Source: Paraburkholderia sacchari (GTDB lineage: Bacteria > Pseudomonadota > Gammaproteobacteria > Burkholderiales > Burkholderiaceae). Taken from it: a stretch of 64,000 nt of DNA. The translations under genes and the position numbers were made by a program. How positions within the stretch are numbered: the stretch's first letter is position 1; each line of letters opens with the position of its first letter. Below the pieces are notes generated by a model. The model ran no database searches, had not been told where the DNA came from, and worked only from the letters and a program-made list of their open reading frames with translations. The DNA lies in NCBI RefSeq assembly GCF_000785435.2, contig NZ_JTDB02000001.1:186001-250000 (forward strand), written 5' to 3'. Shown in pieces: positions 1 to 8,793 of this stretch.

Positions 1-199
1 CTCCTGGAATTCCTCACCATTGCGCGCTAGCCGGTGACGCCGCCGCGCCCTTCGCGATTCACCATGCGCCGCCAGCGCGCTTCTCGGCGGCACGGGCCGT
101 GGCGGCAAGGCGGCAGCAGGCCATCGACATGTTCGGATGGGGGCGTGCGGCACCGCTATCGCGAGTGCTTCGACGCCCTCGCGCAACACCCGCCCACGC

Positions 200-724
200 T
201 CAGAACTTCACCTTCAGTTGAAAGCCGATCGTGAACGGCAGGTCGTCGGAGGGAATCGGCGGAATGACAATGAAGTTCACGCCCACGCGCTTGTAAGCGA
301 CCATCACGATAGGCGCGGCCACGGGTCCGATCGAGTGATCGTGGCCGAGCCCCCAGTTGCCGTAGTTGTAGCCGGAGATGATGCCGCCCATCGCCGCGAG
401 GCGCACGTAGCCCCAGTGCAGGAACTCCGGCGCCCAGACCGCGCCGCCATACCACGAGGGCCGCCGCAGCGAATTGCGAAAGCCGCCCGCGGTGAGCGCC
501 CAGGTTTCGCCCGGCCAGCATTCGATGCCGAGGCCCGGATTGAATTGCTCGAACTCTTTGTCGGGATGGATGTGATACGAGCCGACCATCGCGTCCACCC
601 ACAGGCCGCCGCCGCACCAGTCGCCCGCGCGTGCGCTCGTTGCGGCACCGAGCATCAGGGCTGCGAGCGCCAACGCGCTAGCGATTTTTGTTGTCCTGCC
701 ACCTCGCACTTGCCAACACCGCAT
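200..724 (-). CDS. Predicted outer-membrane/periplasmic protein, unknown function
   Basis: The 174-residue product has an N-terminal hydrophobic stretch (about residues 13-33) ending in A-R-A, which looks like a signal peptide. The mature part is rich in Gly, Trp and Tyr with alternating hydrophobic residues, and it ends in aromatic F (…KVKF), as small outer-membrane beta-barrels do. No catalytic motif was recognised. It lies downstream of the NTF2-like gene on the same strand, with about 200 bases between. A PagP- or PagL-like barrel is conceivable, but the active-site residues of those families could not be identified. The start shown is the first ATG. A shorter start nearer the hydrophobic stretch is possible. 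Confidence 0.6.
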   Translation of the reverse strand: MRCWQVRGGRTTKIASALALAALMLGAATSARAGDWCGGGLWVDAMVGSYHIHPDKEFEQFNPGLGIECWPGETWALTAGGFRNSLRRPSWYGGAVWAPEFLHWGYVRLAAMGGIISGYNYGNWGLGHDHSIGPVAAPIVMVAYKRVGVNFIVIPPIPSDDLPFTIGFQLKVKF

Positions 725-920
725 GGGCTCTCCGTCCTCTTGCTCGCCGAATCGCTTCGGTTCGTCTGCTGCTGGTTCTGTTCATGGTCTGCTTCCGGCG
801 ACGGCAAACTGTACAGCAAGACAGCGCGGGCGCACCTTCGGCGCACCCATGTTGCCGGTCCGATGAGTCGCCGCGATGAATTATCGGCGCTGCGCGCGGG
901 CAAGGGACGAGACAGCCCGC

Positions 921-1415
921 TCAGAGCCCGAGATCGCTCAAGCCGGGATGATCGTCGGGACGGCGGCCGAGCGGCCAGTGGTACAGCCGGTCCGCCTCGC
1001 GAATCGGCAGGTCGTTGATGGACGCATGGCGGCGCGCCATCAGCCCGTTCTCGTCGAACTCCCAGTTCTCGTTTCCGTACGAGCGGTACCAGTGGCCGGA
1101 ATCGTCGTGCCACTCGTAGGCGAAGCGCACCGCGATGCGGTTTCCCGTGAACGCCCACAGTTCCTTGATGAGCCGGTAGTCGAGCTCGCGCGCCCACTTG
1201 CGCGTGAGAAACGCGACGATGGCTTCGCGGCCCGTCACGAACTCGGCGCGGTTGCGCCAGACGCTTTGCGGCGTGTAGGCGAGCGCGACGCGCTGTGGAT
1301 CGCGGGTGTTCCAGCCGTCCTCGGCGCCGCGCACTTTTTGGATCGCGGTCTCGCGGGTGAACGGCGGCAGCGGCGGGCGGGTTTCGGCGGAAGGCGTGGT
1401 GCTGGTAGTGCTCAT
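921..1415 (-). CDS. NTF2-fold (DUF1348/SnoaL-like) protein
   Basis: The 164-residue protein resembles the DUF1348 branch of the nuclear transport factor 2 superfamily. It is rich in Trp and Arg, with the run '[19 protein letters not shown]' near residues 110-130 and a hydrophobic pocket fold expected around it. The family's reaction is not known. The start at 1415 was preferred to upstream ATGs because a good ribosome-binding site (AAGGAG) lies 6-8 bases before it and homology-like sequence begins there. It is 76 bases downstream of a TetR-family gene on the same strand, so the two are probably co-transcribed and the regulator probably controls it. Confidence 0.8.
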   Translation of the reverse strand: MSTTSTTPSAETRPPLPPFTRETAIQKVRGAEDGWNTRDPQRVALAYTPQSVWRNRAEFVTGREAIVAFLTRKWARELDYRLIKELWAFTGNRIAVRFAYEWHDDSGHWYRSYGNENWEFDENGLMARRHASINDLPIREADRLYHWPLGRRPDDHPGLSDLGL

Positions 1416-1491
1416 GCGTGGACTCCTTGGAGAGGGCAGGAAACGACTGGAAGCGGCGTGACTGAAAGAAGAACGCGAGAAAAGCGCGCGG

Positions 1492-2154
1492 CTAGCTGCG
1501 CCCGCGCGCTTCCGGCGCCGCGCCGCGTGTTCGCAGCGATTGCGAGGACTGGGACGACTGGGGCGCAAGCGCATCGAGCAACTGCTGGCCGGCGGCGCGC
1601 GCATCGAGCGCCGCATCCGCTGCGCCGCTCACGAGCGCCACGCCAATCGCGCCGTCGATCAGGATCAGCCACTGGCGCGCGAGCCGCGCCGCCACGCGCC
1701 GGTCCGCGCCAACGGCTTCCGCCCATGCTTCGCATTGCTCGACAATGAACGCGAGCAGCCGCGCCTTGTGCAGGCGGGCGACCTCGCGCACGGGATCGTC
1801 GGGTGAAGCGGTCTCGCCAGCGGCATTCAGAAACGCGCAGCCGTGAAAGTCTTCCGAGGCAAACCACTCGCGCAGCAGGTCGAACATGCCGATCAGGCGC
1901 GTGCGCGGCGTGCGGCCGCGTTTCATGGTGCCCTCGATGAACCAGCGCATCCAGCGCTCGTCGCGACGCGTGAGCGCGGCGGCCACCAGCGCGTCCTTCG
2001 ACTCGAACCAGGTGTAGAAACTCTTGCGCGCCGCGCCCGCCGCCCGGACGATCGCGTCGACTCCGGTGGCGTGAATGCCGCCCGCGTAGACGAGCGCCTC
2101 GGCGGCGTCGAGCAGGCGCTCGCGCGCATCGGCGGTAACGGGGTTGCTGCTCAT
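1492..2154 (-). CDS. TetR/AcrR-family transcriptional regulator
   Basis: The 220-residue protein has a classic N-terminal TetR helix-turn-helix (about residues 10-57: '[17 protein letters not shown]' followed by '[20 protein letters not shown]'). A helical ligand-binding half follows. It is the first gene of a minus-strand unit with the NTF2-fold gene. Two near-identical 12-bp palindromes just upstream (2200-2211 and 2230-2241) are the likely operators, which implies autorepression. The ligand is unknown. The C-terminus is Ser/Arg-rich and looks disordered. Confidence 0.88.
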   Translation of the reverse strand: MSSNPVTADARERLLDAAEALVYAGGIHATGVDAIVRAAGAARKSFYTWFESKDALVAAALTRRDERWMRWFIEGTMKRGRTPRTRLIGMFDLLREWFASEDFHGCAFLNAAGETASPDDPVREVARLHKARLLAFIVEQCEAWAEAVGADRRVAARLARQWLILIDGAIGVALVSGAADAALDARAAGQQLLDALAPQSSQSSQSLRTRGAAPEARGRS

Positions 2155-2199
2155 GATTTCACCTCATACATCTTGAACCCTGTGCTGCCGCCCAGGGTG

Positions 2200-2241
2200 G
2201 AACGATCGTTCTCCATGCATCGCAATGTAGAACGATCATTC
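2200..2241. promoter_or_regulatory. Tandem TetR-type operators
   Basis: GAACGATCGTTC (2200-2211, perfect palindrome) and GAACGATCATTC (2230-2241, one mismatch) have centres 30 bp apart, about three helical turns. They lie 46-87 bases upstream of the TetR-family start codon. Their position and symmetry suggest paired dimer binding by that regulator. This is inferred and untested. Confidence 0.7.
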
Positions 2242-2277
2242 TCCGAAGTCAAGACGCAGTCCGGGCACGTGCACGGG

Positions 2278-3234
2278 CTAGCGCTGGCGCGAACGCCCCC
2301 GCACGCCCGGCGCGGCAGTCACGAACACAGCCGCGACCACGAGCGCGAGCCCGGCCAGGCGGGCAAGCGTGAGCGGCTCGCCCAGCAGCAGCGCCGCGAG
2401 CACGACGCCCGAAACCGGCGCGACGGCCGTGAAGATGGCCGCCTCGGCGCCCGACACGCGCGACGCGCCCGTGTACCAGAGCCAGAAGCCGCCGACGGTC
2501 GGCACCAGCGCGTAATACGCCACGGCCAGCAAGGCATGCGGCGGCAGCGCGTGCAGCGTGGCCGGCCAGTCGGGCAACGCCGCCAGGGCCGAAACCACGA
2601 AGCCAATGCCCGTCATCGCGGCCGACAACGCGAGCGGCGGCCAGGGCGTCGCGAGCCGCTTGTTCAGCAGCACGAAAAGACTTTCGCAGATCACCGCGCC
2701 AATCAGCAGCGCATCGCCCGTGAGCGAGCCGCCGCCATGCTGCGCGGCGGGCGCGAGCGTGACGAGCGCCACGCCGAGGCTTGCCACCATCACCGCAATC
2801 AGCGTGCTCGCGCGCAGCCGCTCGCGCAGCACCACGGCAGCGGTGAGCGCGCACACGGCGGGCAAGATGCCGAGGATGATGCCCGCATCGGCGGCCGAGG
2901 TCCGCTGGGTTCCGGCGATCAGAAAAACGGTGTAGCCGACGCTGCCGATCGCAGCCTGGGCGATCAGCAGGCCCGCGTCGCGCAGGCCGGGGCGGGGGAA
3001 CGCAGTGCTGGTCACGCGCATGAGCACGAGCAGCACCGGCAAGGCGAACGCAAAGCGCAGGGCAGTCGCCGGCATGGGATCGAGCCCCGCGCCGATGATC
3101 TTGCTGGCGATTACCGTGCTGCCCACGGTGATCATCGCGAGGGTCAACTGCAGATGCGCGACGGACCGCGACGACGACGCGCGCGGCGATTTTGCGGGCG
3201 ACAGCGAAGGGGAAGAAGGAGACGAAGAGGGCAT
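2278..3234 (-). CDS. DMT-superfamily EamA transporter
   Basis: The 318-residue protein is predicted to be an inner-membrane transporter of the drug/metabolite transporter superfamily. Two EamA repeats give about ten hydrophobic helices, and the second repeat carries the typical 'FTAVAPVSGVVLAALLLGEP' segment near residues 255-275. The substrate cannot be told from sequence; members export metabolites or amino acids. The start at 3234 begins just before a Ser/Pro-rich leader and has a GGAG-like site upstream. An in-frame upstream ATG at 3315 would overlap the AraC gene end. It follows the AraC-family gene by 84 bases on the same strand, so that regulator may control it. Confidence 0.85.
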   Translation of the reverse strand: MPSSSPSSPSLSPAKSPRASSSRSVAHLQLTLAMITVGSTVIASKIIGAGLDPMPATALRFAFALPVLLVLMRVTSTAFPRPGLRDAGLLIAQAAIGSVGYTVFLIAGTQRTSAADAGIILGILPAVCALTAAVVLRERLRASTLIAVMVASLGVALVTLAPAAQHGGGSLTGDALLIGAVICESLFVLLNKRLATPWPPLALSAAMTGIGFVVSALAALPDWPATLHALPPHALLAVAYYALVPTVGGFWLWYTGASRVSGAEAAIFTAVAPVSGVVLAALLLGEPLTLARLAGLALVVAAVFVTAAPGVRGRSRQR

Positions 3235-3318
3235 GGAGGCGCTCCGAAGGATTGAAACGCCTGTATAAACCGCGGCGTTTGCGCCGTCTTGGATCGGTGT
3301 GCGGCGCACGCGCAACCG

Positions 3319-4152
3319 TCAGGCGGGACCGCCCCCGTGCACGAGCCGGTAACGGCCCGGCGAAACCCCGAACTGGCGCGCGAACGCGCGATTGAGATGA
3401 CTCTGGTCGCAAAAACCGGCCGCGAGCGCGGCCTGGGCGGGCGCCTGACCGGCCTTGAGCAGCCGCCGCGCAAGCCCGATGCGGCAATGCAACAAGTACT
3501 GATGCGGCGCCACGCCGAACGCCTGCACGAAGCCGCGATGAAGCTGGAAACGGCTGAGCCCCGCCGCGCTCGCGAGATCGGCCAGCGAGAACGCCTGGCC
3601 CGGATCGGCTTCGATCATCTCGCGCACGCGCGCCACGGCCAGCGGCGAACACGGCGCGAGCGGCCGGCGGTGGCCGAGCCCACGCACGAGCCGCGCCATG
3701 GCGTCGAGCGCCGCGCCGTCGAACGCCATGGCCGCGAGGTCGCCGCCGTCGGCCGTGGCGCAAGCGAACGCGGCATCGAACAGCGCGCGCAGATGCGGAT
3801 CGGAGATCACGGGCGCAAAGAGCGCGAAACCCGCATCGTCGCCCTCGGTGATGTCGGCCTGCAGCGCGTCGATCCAGCGCGGCTCGAAATAGAGCATGCG
3901 CCAGCGCCGCGCGTGCGCGCCGAGCGGGCGGCCATCGTGCACTTCACCGGGATTGACGAGAATGAGGTTGCCTGGCAGCGCCTCGACCACGCCCGCATCG
4001 GAGAGCGATACGTGGCCGCCCGCGTCGATCACGCCGATGCCGTACTGGTCGTGCGCATGGCGCGCGAAGCTGCGCGCCGTGGCGGCCGTCATGGCGTCGA
4101 CCTCGCGCAAGTGCGTGCTGTGAAAGCAGACCGAATCGTTCGCGGTGGGCAT
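3319..4152 (-). CDS. AraC-family transcriptional regulator
   Basis: The 277-residue protein has an N-terminal AraC-type sensor domain ('HAHDQYGIGVIDAG', then 'LPGNLILVNPGEVHDG' typical of cupin-like effector pockets). Its C-terminal double helix-turn-helix covers about residues 175-275: 'AFSLADLASAAGLSRFQLHR', then 'AALAAGFCDQSHLNRAFARQ' and 'FGVSPGRYR'. The start at 4152 was chosen because the extension from 4311 would be encoded by a 10-bp tandem repeat (HPLAPACTR units) that looks non-coding. It sits directly upstream of a DMT exporter gene, a common regulator/exporter pairing. Confidence 0.85.
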   Translation of the reverse strand: MPTANDSVCFHSTHLREVDAMTAATARSFARHAHDQYGIGVIDAGGHVSLSDAGVVEALPGNLILVNPGEVHDGRPLGAHARRWRMLYFEPRWIDALQADITEGDDAGFALFAPVISDPHLRALFDAAFACATADGGDLAAMAFDGAALDAMARLVRGLGHRRPLAPCSPLAVARVREMIEADPGQAFSLADLASAAGLSRFQLHRGFVQAFGVAPHQYLLHCRIGLARRLLKAGQAPAQAALAAGFCDQSHLNRAFARQFGVSPGRYRLVHGGGPA

Positions 4153-4220
4153 GCGGTATGCGTCTTCGGGATGGACAGGCTCCGATCCGCGTATCAAACC
4201 CGAAAACGGGCTGCGTGACA

Positions 4221-4279
4221 AGCGGGTGCAAGCGGGTGCAAGCGGGTGCAAGCGGGTGCAAGCGGGTGCAAGCGGGTGG
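4221..4279. repeat. 10-bp tandem repeat upstream of the AraC gene
   Basis: The unit agcgggtgca is repeated five times without change (4221-4270), followed by a near copy with one inserted G. It lies 69-127 bases upstream of the AraC-type start codon, in its 5' region, on the side facing the YceI gene. Confidence 0.95.
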
Positions 4280-4393
4280 CAAGCGGAGCGTGAAGCGCCG
4301 CCGCGTATCACTGCGTGCCACTTATCGTTGCTTTATCACCTGAAATCCTCGCGGTCACTACAATGACTCGCCGCCTTCCTCAATGGAGTCACC

Positions 4394-5092
4394 ATGAGCC
4401 GCTCCCCAGCCGCCCCCCGCGCCACGCCGCAAGCACGCCGCCGCATGCTGTGCGCCGCGCTGGCCGTGGCCTGCCTGCTACCCGGCTGCATGCCGCTGCG
4501 CGTGGTGACGCACAGCGTGAGTCCCGCCGAGGCGTCGGTGCCGGCGGGGCATTACACGCTTGACGCGCATCACTGGAGCATCGTATTCGACGTCGACCAT
4601 CTGCACTACTCACGCTTCGTGATGCGTTTCGACCGGGCGAGCGCACAGCTCGACTGGCCCGCGAACGCGCTGGAAAGCGCGAAGGTGGACGCCGTGATCG
4701 ACGCCGCGAGCCTCGACACCAACGTACCGCTGCTCGATCGCATGGTGAAGGGTTCGCAGATGCTCGACGTCGAGCAGCATCCGCAGATCCGCTTTGCGAG
4801 CACGCGTTTCGAGCGCGCCGCGGATGTGAACGGCAAGCCCGCCGGAAAGATCACGGGCGATCTCACGATTCATGGCGTGACGCAGCCCGTCACGCTCGAT
4901 GTGGTGTTCAACGGCTATGCGCCGGACCCGCTCACGAAGCAGCCGACGCTCGGCTTTGCCGCCACCGGGCGCTTCAGCCGCGCTAAATTCGGCCTCACGA
5001 CGTGGTACCCGGCGGTCGGCGACGCAATCGACGTGCGCATCCAGGCCGAGTTCGAACAGGCGCCGCCGGACGGCTCCCCGGCGGCGCAGTGA
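4394..5092 (+). CDS. YceI-family lipocalin-like lipoprotein
   Basis: The 232-residue protein has a signal sequence with a lipobox-like L-P-G-C around residues 30-34. The YceI domain follows from about residue 52 ('AGHYTLDAHHWSIVFDVDHLHYSRF') to about 220. YceI proteins are periplasmic beta-barrels that bind isoprenoid or amphiphilic molecules. Family landmarks visible here include 'TGDLTIHGVTQPVTLDVVFNG' and the closing 'VRIQAEFEQA'. A lipid-anchored form is inferred from the cysteine. The gene stands alone, convergent with tdh (20 bases between). A link to hopanoid or quinone isoprenoids is possible but not shown. Confidence 0.88.
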   Translation: MSRSPAAPRATPQARRRMLCAALAVACLLPGCMPLRVVTHSVSPAEASVPAGHYTLDAHHWSIVFDVDHLHYSRFVMRFDRASAQLDWPANALESAKVDAVIDAASLDTNVPLLDRMVKGSQMLDVEQHPQIRFASTRFERAADVNGKPAGKITGDLTIHGVTQPVTLDVVFNGYAPDPLTKQPTLGFAATGRFSRAKFGLTTWYPAVGDAIDVRIQAEFEQAPPDGSPAAQ

Positions 5093-5111
5093 CCATTTTG
5101 TGGCTTCGGCT

Positions 5112-6143
5112 TCAGGCCGTGGTCCAGTCGAGTATCACCTTGCCGCTCTCGCCCGAGAGCATCGCGGCAAAGCCTTTCTCGTAGTCGTCCACGCTGAAAC
5201 GGTGCGTGATGATGGGCGACAGATCGAGCCCGCTTTGCAGCATCGCGACCATCTTGTACCAGGTCTCGAACATCTCGCGGCCATAAATGCCCTTGATTTC
5301 GAGGCCCTTGAAGATGACCTGATTCCAGTCGATGGCGGTCTGCGCGGGCGGAATGCCGAGCAGCGCGACCTTGCCGCCGTGGTTCATCGATTCGAGCAGC
5401 GCCGTGAACGCGCTCGGCACGCCCGACATTTCGAGGCCCACGTCGAAGCCCTCAGTCATGTGCAGTTCGCTCATCACGTCGCGCAGCGATTCGCGCGAGA
5501 CGTTCACCGCACGCGTCGCGCCCATCTTGCGCGCGAGGTCGAGCCGGTAGTCGTTCACGTCGGTGATCACCACATTGCGCGCGCCCACGTGCTTCGCAAT
5601 CGCCACGGCCATGATGCCGATGGGCCCCGCGCCGGTAATGAGCACGTCTTCGCCGACGAGGTTGAACGAGAGCGCCGTATGCGTGGCATTGCCGAACGGG
5701 TCGAAGATCGCGGCGAGATCGTCGGAGATTTCAGGCGGGATCTTGAAGGCGTTGAAAGCCGGAATCACGAGATATTCGGCAAACGCGCCTTCACGGTTCA
5801 CGCCCACACCCGTGGTGTTGCGGCACAGATGTCGACGCCCCGCGCGGCAGTTGCGGCAAAAACCGCAGGTGATATGGCCTTCGCCCGAGACGCGGTCGCC
5901 AATTGCGAAGCCGCGCACCTCCTGGCCCATCTCCACGATCTCGCCCACGTATTCGTGGCCCACATGCATGGGCACCGGAATGGTTTTCTGCGCCCAGTCG
6001 TCCCATTTCCAGATATGGATATCGGTGCCGCAGATCGCCGTGCGGCGGATCTTGATCATCACGTCGTTGTGGCCGACTTCGGGTTTCCTCACGCGGGTCA
6101 GGGTGAGGCCGGGCGCGCGTTCGAGTTTGGCAAGCGCTTTCAT
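5112..6143 (-). CDS. tdh: L-threonine 3-dehydrogenase
   Basis: The 343-residue zinc-dependent medium-chain dehydrogenase oxidises L-threonine to 2-amino-3-ketobutyrate with NAD+ in the cytoplasm. Catalytic zinc ligands are visible in 'CGTDIHIW' (Cys near 38) and 'GHEYVGEI' (His/Glu near 63). The structural-zinc cysteines lie in '[15 protein letters not shown]', and the nucleotide-binding glycine motif is 'GAGPIG'. Length matches the E. coli enzyme. It follows kbl with 18 bases between them, so the two form the classic threonine-to-glycine operon. Confidence 0.97.
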   Translation of the reverse strand: MKALAKLERAPGLTLTRVRKPEVGHNDVMIKIRRTAICGTDIHIWKWDDWAQKTIPVPMHVGHEYVGEIVEMGQEVRGFAIGDRVSGEGHITCGFCRNCRAGRRHLCRNTTGVGVNREGAFAEYLVIPAFNAFKIPPEISDDLAAIFDPFGNATHTALSFNLVGEDVLITGAGPIGIMAVAIAKHVGARNVVITDVNDYRLDLARKMGATRAVNVSRESLRDVMSELHMTEGFDVGLEMSGVPSAFTALLESMNHGGKVALLGIPPAQTAIDWNQVIFKGLEIKGIYGREMFETWYKMVAMLQSGLDLSPIITHRFSVDDYEKGFAAMLSGESGKVILDWTTA

Positions 6144-6161
6144 ATTATTTCGTCATCCTGT

Positions 6162-7379
6162 TCAAATCACGCCAAGCTGCTTGCCGGTGCGCGCAAACGC
6201 GGCCACGGCGCGATCGATCTGCTCGGGCGTATGCGCCGCGCTCATCTGCGTGCGGATGCGCGCGCGGCCCTTGGGCACGACCGGATACGAAAAGCCGATC
6301 ACGTAGACGCCTTCCTGCAGCAGCGCCTCCGCCATCTGCGCTGCCACCCGCGCATCGCCCAGCATCACCGGAATGATCGGATGCTCGCCGGGCACGAGCG
6401 TAAAGCCGAGCGCGCTCATCTCGCGACGGAAATGCGCGCCGTTGGCTTGCACGCGCGCGCGCAGTTGTGCGCCTTCGTCGCTCGCGATCAGCTCCAGCAC
6501 CGCGAGCGACGCAGCCGCGATGCTCGGCGTGAGCGTGTTCGAGAACAGATACGGACGCGAGCGCTGGCGCAGCAACTCGATCACTTCTTTTTTCGCCGCC
6601 ACATAGCCGCCCGACGCGCCGCCGAGCGCCTTGCCGAGCGTGCCCGTGATGATGTCCACGCGCTGCGCCACGCCACAGTGCTCGGGCGTGCCGCGGCCAT
6701 GCGCGCCGATAAAGCCCACGGCGTGCGAGTCGTCGACCATCACGAGCGCGCCGTAGCGGTCGGCCAGATCGCAGATGCCCTTCAGGTCGGCGATGATGCC
6801 GTCCATCGAGAACACGCCGTCGGTCGCAATGAGCTTGTAGCGGGCGCCGGCTGCATCGGCTTCGCGCAGCTTCGCTTCGAGATCGGTGAGATCGTTGTTC
6901 TTGTAGCGGTAGCGGCGCGCCTTCGAGAGCCGCACGCCGTCGATGATGCTCGCGTGGTTGAGCTCGTCGCTGATGATCGCGTCTTCCTCGCCGAGCAGCG
7001 TTTCGAAGAGTCCGCCGTTGGCGTCGAAGCAGCTCGAATAGAGAATGCAGTCTTCCGTCTGCAGGAATGCGGCGAGCGCGCTTTCGAGCTGCTTGTGCAC
7101 CGTTTGCGTGCCGCAGATGAAGCGCACCGAGGCCATGCCGAAGCCGTCGCGATCGAGCCCGTCCTTCGCGGCCGCGATCAGGCGCGCGTCGTTCGCGAGG
7201 CCCAGGTAATTGTTCGCGCAGAAGTTCAGTACGTCGCGGCCGTCGGCCAAGCCGATGGAGGACGACTGCGGCGTCGCGATCACGCGCTCGCTCTTGTAGA
7301 AGCCGTCCGCGCGAATCTGGTCGAGCGTCGCGCGCAGGTGATCAAGCCAGGGAGTGCTGGAAGTACTGGAAGTGCTCAT
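6162..7379 (-). CDS. kbl: 2-amino-3-ketobutyrate CoA ligase (glycine C-acetyltransferase)
   Basis: The 405-residue PLP enzyme (alpha-oxoamine synthase family) cleaves 2-amino-3-ketobutyrate with CoA to glycine and acetyl-CoA. The PLP region is clear: '[16 protein letters not shown]' holds the cofactor-binding Asp/His, and '[14 protein letters not shown]' holds the Schiff-base lysine. The start at 7379 gives about the E. coli Kbl length; upstream residues in the open frame have no family match. It is first in the kbl-tdh operon and divergent from an XRE-cupin regulator gene across a 123-bp spacer containing a perfect palindrome. Confidence 0.97.
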   Translation of the reverse strand: MSTSSTSSTPWLDHLRATLDQIRADGFYKSERVIATPQSSSIGLADGRDVLNFCANNYLGLANDARLIAAAKDGLDRDGFGMASVRFICGTQTVHKQLESALAAFLQTEDCILYSSCFDANGGLFETLLGEEDAIISDELNHASIIDGVRLSKARRYRYKNNDLTDLEAKLREADAAGARYKLIATDGVFSMDGIIADLKGICDLADRYGALVMVDDSHAVGFIGAHGRGTPEHCGVAQRVDIITGTLGKALGGASGGYVAAKKEVIELLRQRSRPYLFSNTLTPSIAAASLAVLELIASDEGAQLRARVQANGAHFRREMSALGFTLVPGEHPIIPVMLGDARVAAQMAEALLQEGVYVIGFSYPVVPKGRARIRTQMSAAHTPEQIDRAVAAFARTGKQLGVI

Positions 7380-7453
7380 TGCATCGTGCTCCTCACATGG
7401 AGAGCCGCGGCTGGTATAGTCGCCGTCAGCTCCAGGCGAAATTATTCGTTTTT

Positions 7454-7469
7454 CCGAACTTAAGTTCGG
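7454..7469. promoter_or_regulatory. 16-bp palindromic operator candidate between kbl and the XRE-cupin gene
   Basis: CCGAACTTAAGTTCGG is a perfect inverted repeat. It is centred about 40 bases upstream of the XRE-cupin start and about 82 bases upstream of kbl. Its position between divergent genes suggests binding by the XRE-cupin regulator, possibly controlling both directions. Confidence 0.65.
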
Positions 7470-7502
7470 TATGTCGAACAACTTTAATCGATGAGGCAGT
7501 CC

Positions 7503-8219
7503 ATGGCAAGCACCGGCTCAGGTTCCCATTCCGGTTCCCGCGCAGGAGGCAATGCAGACGCCGATTCCGGCATCCATGCGGACCCCGGCGCCGGCGTCAA
7601 ATCCCGGCCACGCAAGACCCGCGCCGCCACCGTCCCGGCGGCGGAACGGTCGAGCGCCACCGCACCGGCCGCGCCGCCGCGCGTGGGCGAGCAAATCCAG
7701 CGCCTGCGCAGCGAGCGCAGGATGACGCTCGACGAACTCTCGCGCGCGGCCGGCGTCTCGAAATCCATGCTATCGGAAATCGAGCGCGACAAGGCAAACC
7801 CGACGATCGCCGTGGCCTGGCGGCTCACGAACGCGCTGGGCGTGAAGCTCGATTCGCTGTTCGCCGCGCCGCGCGCGCCCGACGCCATCACGGTGGCCGG
7901 GCCGCACGACATCCCCACCCTGCACGGCCACGATGCCGGCTATCAATTGCGCGTGTGGGGGCCGATCGAGCTGGCCGGCCATTTCGAGTGGTACGAGCTC
8001 ACGCTCAAGCCAGGCGGCGCGCTGGTGTCGGGCGCGCACGAACCCGGCACGCGCGAGCATCTCACCGTGCTGCAGGGCACGATCGAGGTGGAGGCGGGCA
8101 GCGCGCACGAGCGCCTGAAGACCGCGGACACGGCGCGCTATGTCGCCGACCAGCCGCACGCGATCCGCAACTTGGGCAAGGGCGAGGCGCGCGCGCTGCT
8201 GATCGTGATTCACGGCTGA
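7503..8219 (+). CDS. XRE-family regulator with C-terminal cupin domain
   Basis: The 238-residue protein has a low-complexity N-terminus (residues 1-60, Gly/Ser/Ala-rich). A Cro/C1-type helix-turn-helix follows at about 62-115 ('[20 protein letters not shown]', '[16 protein letters not shown]'). A cupin_2 domain covers about 150-235, including '[21 protein letters not shown]' and a closing '[13 protein letters not shown]'. This architecture is common in regulators of amino-acid and polyamine catabolism. Divergent placement next to kbl-tdh suggests it controls threonine/glycine catabolism. The start at 7503 has GAGG at a good distance; an ATG at 7491 is an alternative. Confidence 0.88.
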   Translation: MASTGSGSHSGSRAGGNADADSGIHADPGAGVKSRPRKTRAATVPAAERSSATAPAAPPRVGEQIQRLRSERRMTLDELSRAAGVSKSMLSEIERDKANPTIAVAWRLTNALGVKLDSLFAAPRAPDAITVAGPHDIPTLHGHDAGYQLRVWGPIELAGHFEWYELTLKPGGALVSGAHEPGTREHLTVLQGTIEVEAGSAHERLKTADTARYVADQPHAIRNLGKGEARALLIVIHG

Positions 8220-8273
8220 ATACACGGCTGAATGCGTGGCTGAACGGATGAGGCTGCACGAACGCGCCGACTA

Positions 8274-8289
8274 CTGTATATTTATACAG
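8274..8289. promoter_or_regulatory. LexA (SOS) box
   Basis: CTGTATATTTATACAG fits the LexA consensus CTGT-N8-ACAG, with an AT-rich spacer and flanking ta/ta as in strong E. coli-type boxes. It lies 23 bases upstream of the start codon of the small gene at 8313, a position that would occlude its promoter. Confidence 0.85.
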
Positions 8290-8312
8290 TAAAAAGAACG
8301 ACCGGAGAGCCC

Positions 8313-8717
8313 ATGCAGACCTCGCACATTCCGAACGAGCAAGAGTTGGCCGCCTTGCGTTTTCAGGCGGCCGCGCGCGACCTCGAACAGATCGTGCGCA
8401 ACATCGCGCAGCGCTATATCGCCCAGCAGGTGCCGCTGAGCTGGCGCCTGCTGCACGCGATCGAAGCGGAAGCGCTCGCGGACCTCGGGTTCGCGAGCCG
8501 TCACGACGGGCTCATGCTCGGCCTGTTTCAGCGACCGGGCGATCTCGCGTATCCGGAAACCGACGAAACGGTCCATTTCGGCCAGTCCAATGCCCTGCCG
8601 GCCGTGTTCGCCTTCGCCGTCAACGCCTATGAGCGAGCGGCCCAAAGCGCCGAAGAGGTCCGGCGTGACGCCCAGCGGCATGCCACCGCGAAGCGCCCGC
8701 GCGCCTGGGGCGGCTGA
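8313..8717 (+). CDS. Conserved-looking hypothetical protein under an SOS box
   Basis: This 134-residue soluble protein of unknown function has a helical N-terminal half ('ELAALRFQAAARDLEQIVRNIAQRYIAQQ'). A motif-like middle ('LSWRLLHAIEAEALADLGF') and an Ala/Arg-rich tail (about 105-134) follow. No membrane segment or catalytic motif was seen. Codon use and GC content match neighbours. A perfect LexA box lies 23 bases before the ATG, so DNA-damage induction is likely. The recombinase-like gene starts 76 bases downstream on the same strand and could be part of the same transcript. A DNA repair or cell-cycle role is inferred only from the LexA box. Confidence 0.75.
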   Translation: MQTSHIPNEQELAALRFQAAARDLEQIVRNIAQRYIAQQVPLSWRLLHAIEAEALADLGFASRHDGLMLGLFQRPGDLAYPETDETVHFGQSNALPAVFAFAVNAYERAAQSAEEVRRDAQRHATAKRPRAWGG

Positions 8718-8793
8718 TGAGCATTGAGGAGCCCCGCAACAAGGGGATTTCGCTAGAATGCCTTCCTACAACGCAACTAACCGAAGCATAGTG

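Noticed and set aside
1..30. Possible last codons of a gene in frame 1 (LLEFLTIAR then stop)
   Set aside because: Ten codons are too few to support a call; the upstream sequence is outside the window.
4899..7463. 854-codon open frame on the plus strand
   Set aside because: It is the antisense shadow of tdh and kbl, produced by high GC; sequence is Arg/His/Ala-rich without motifs.
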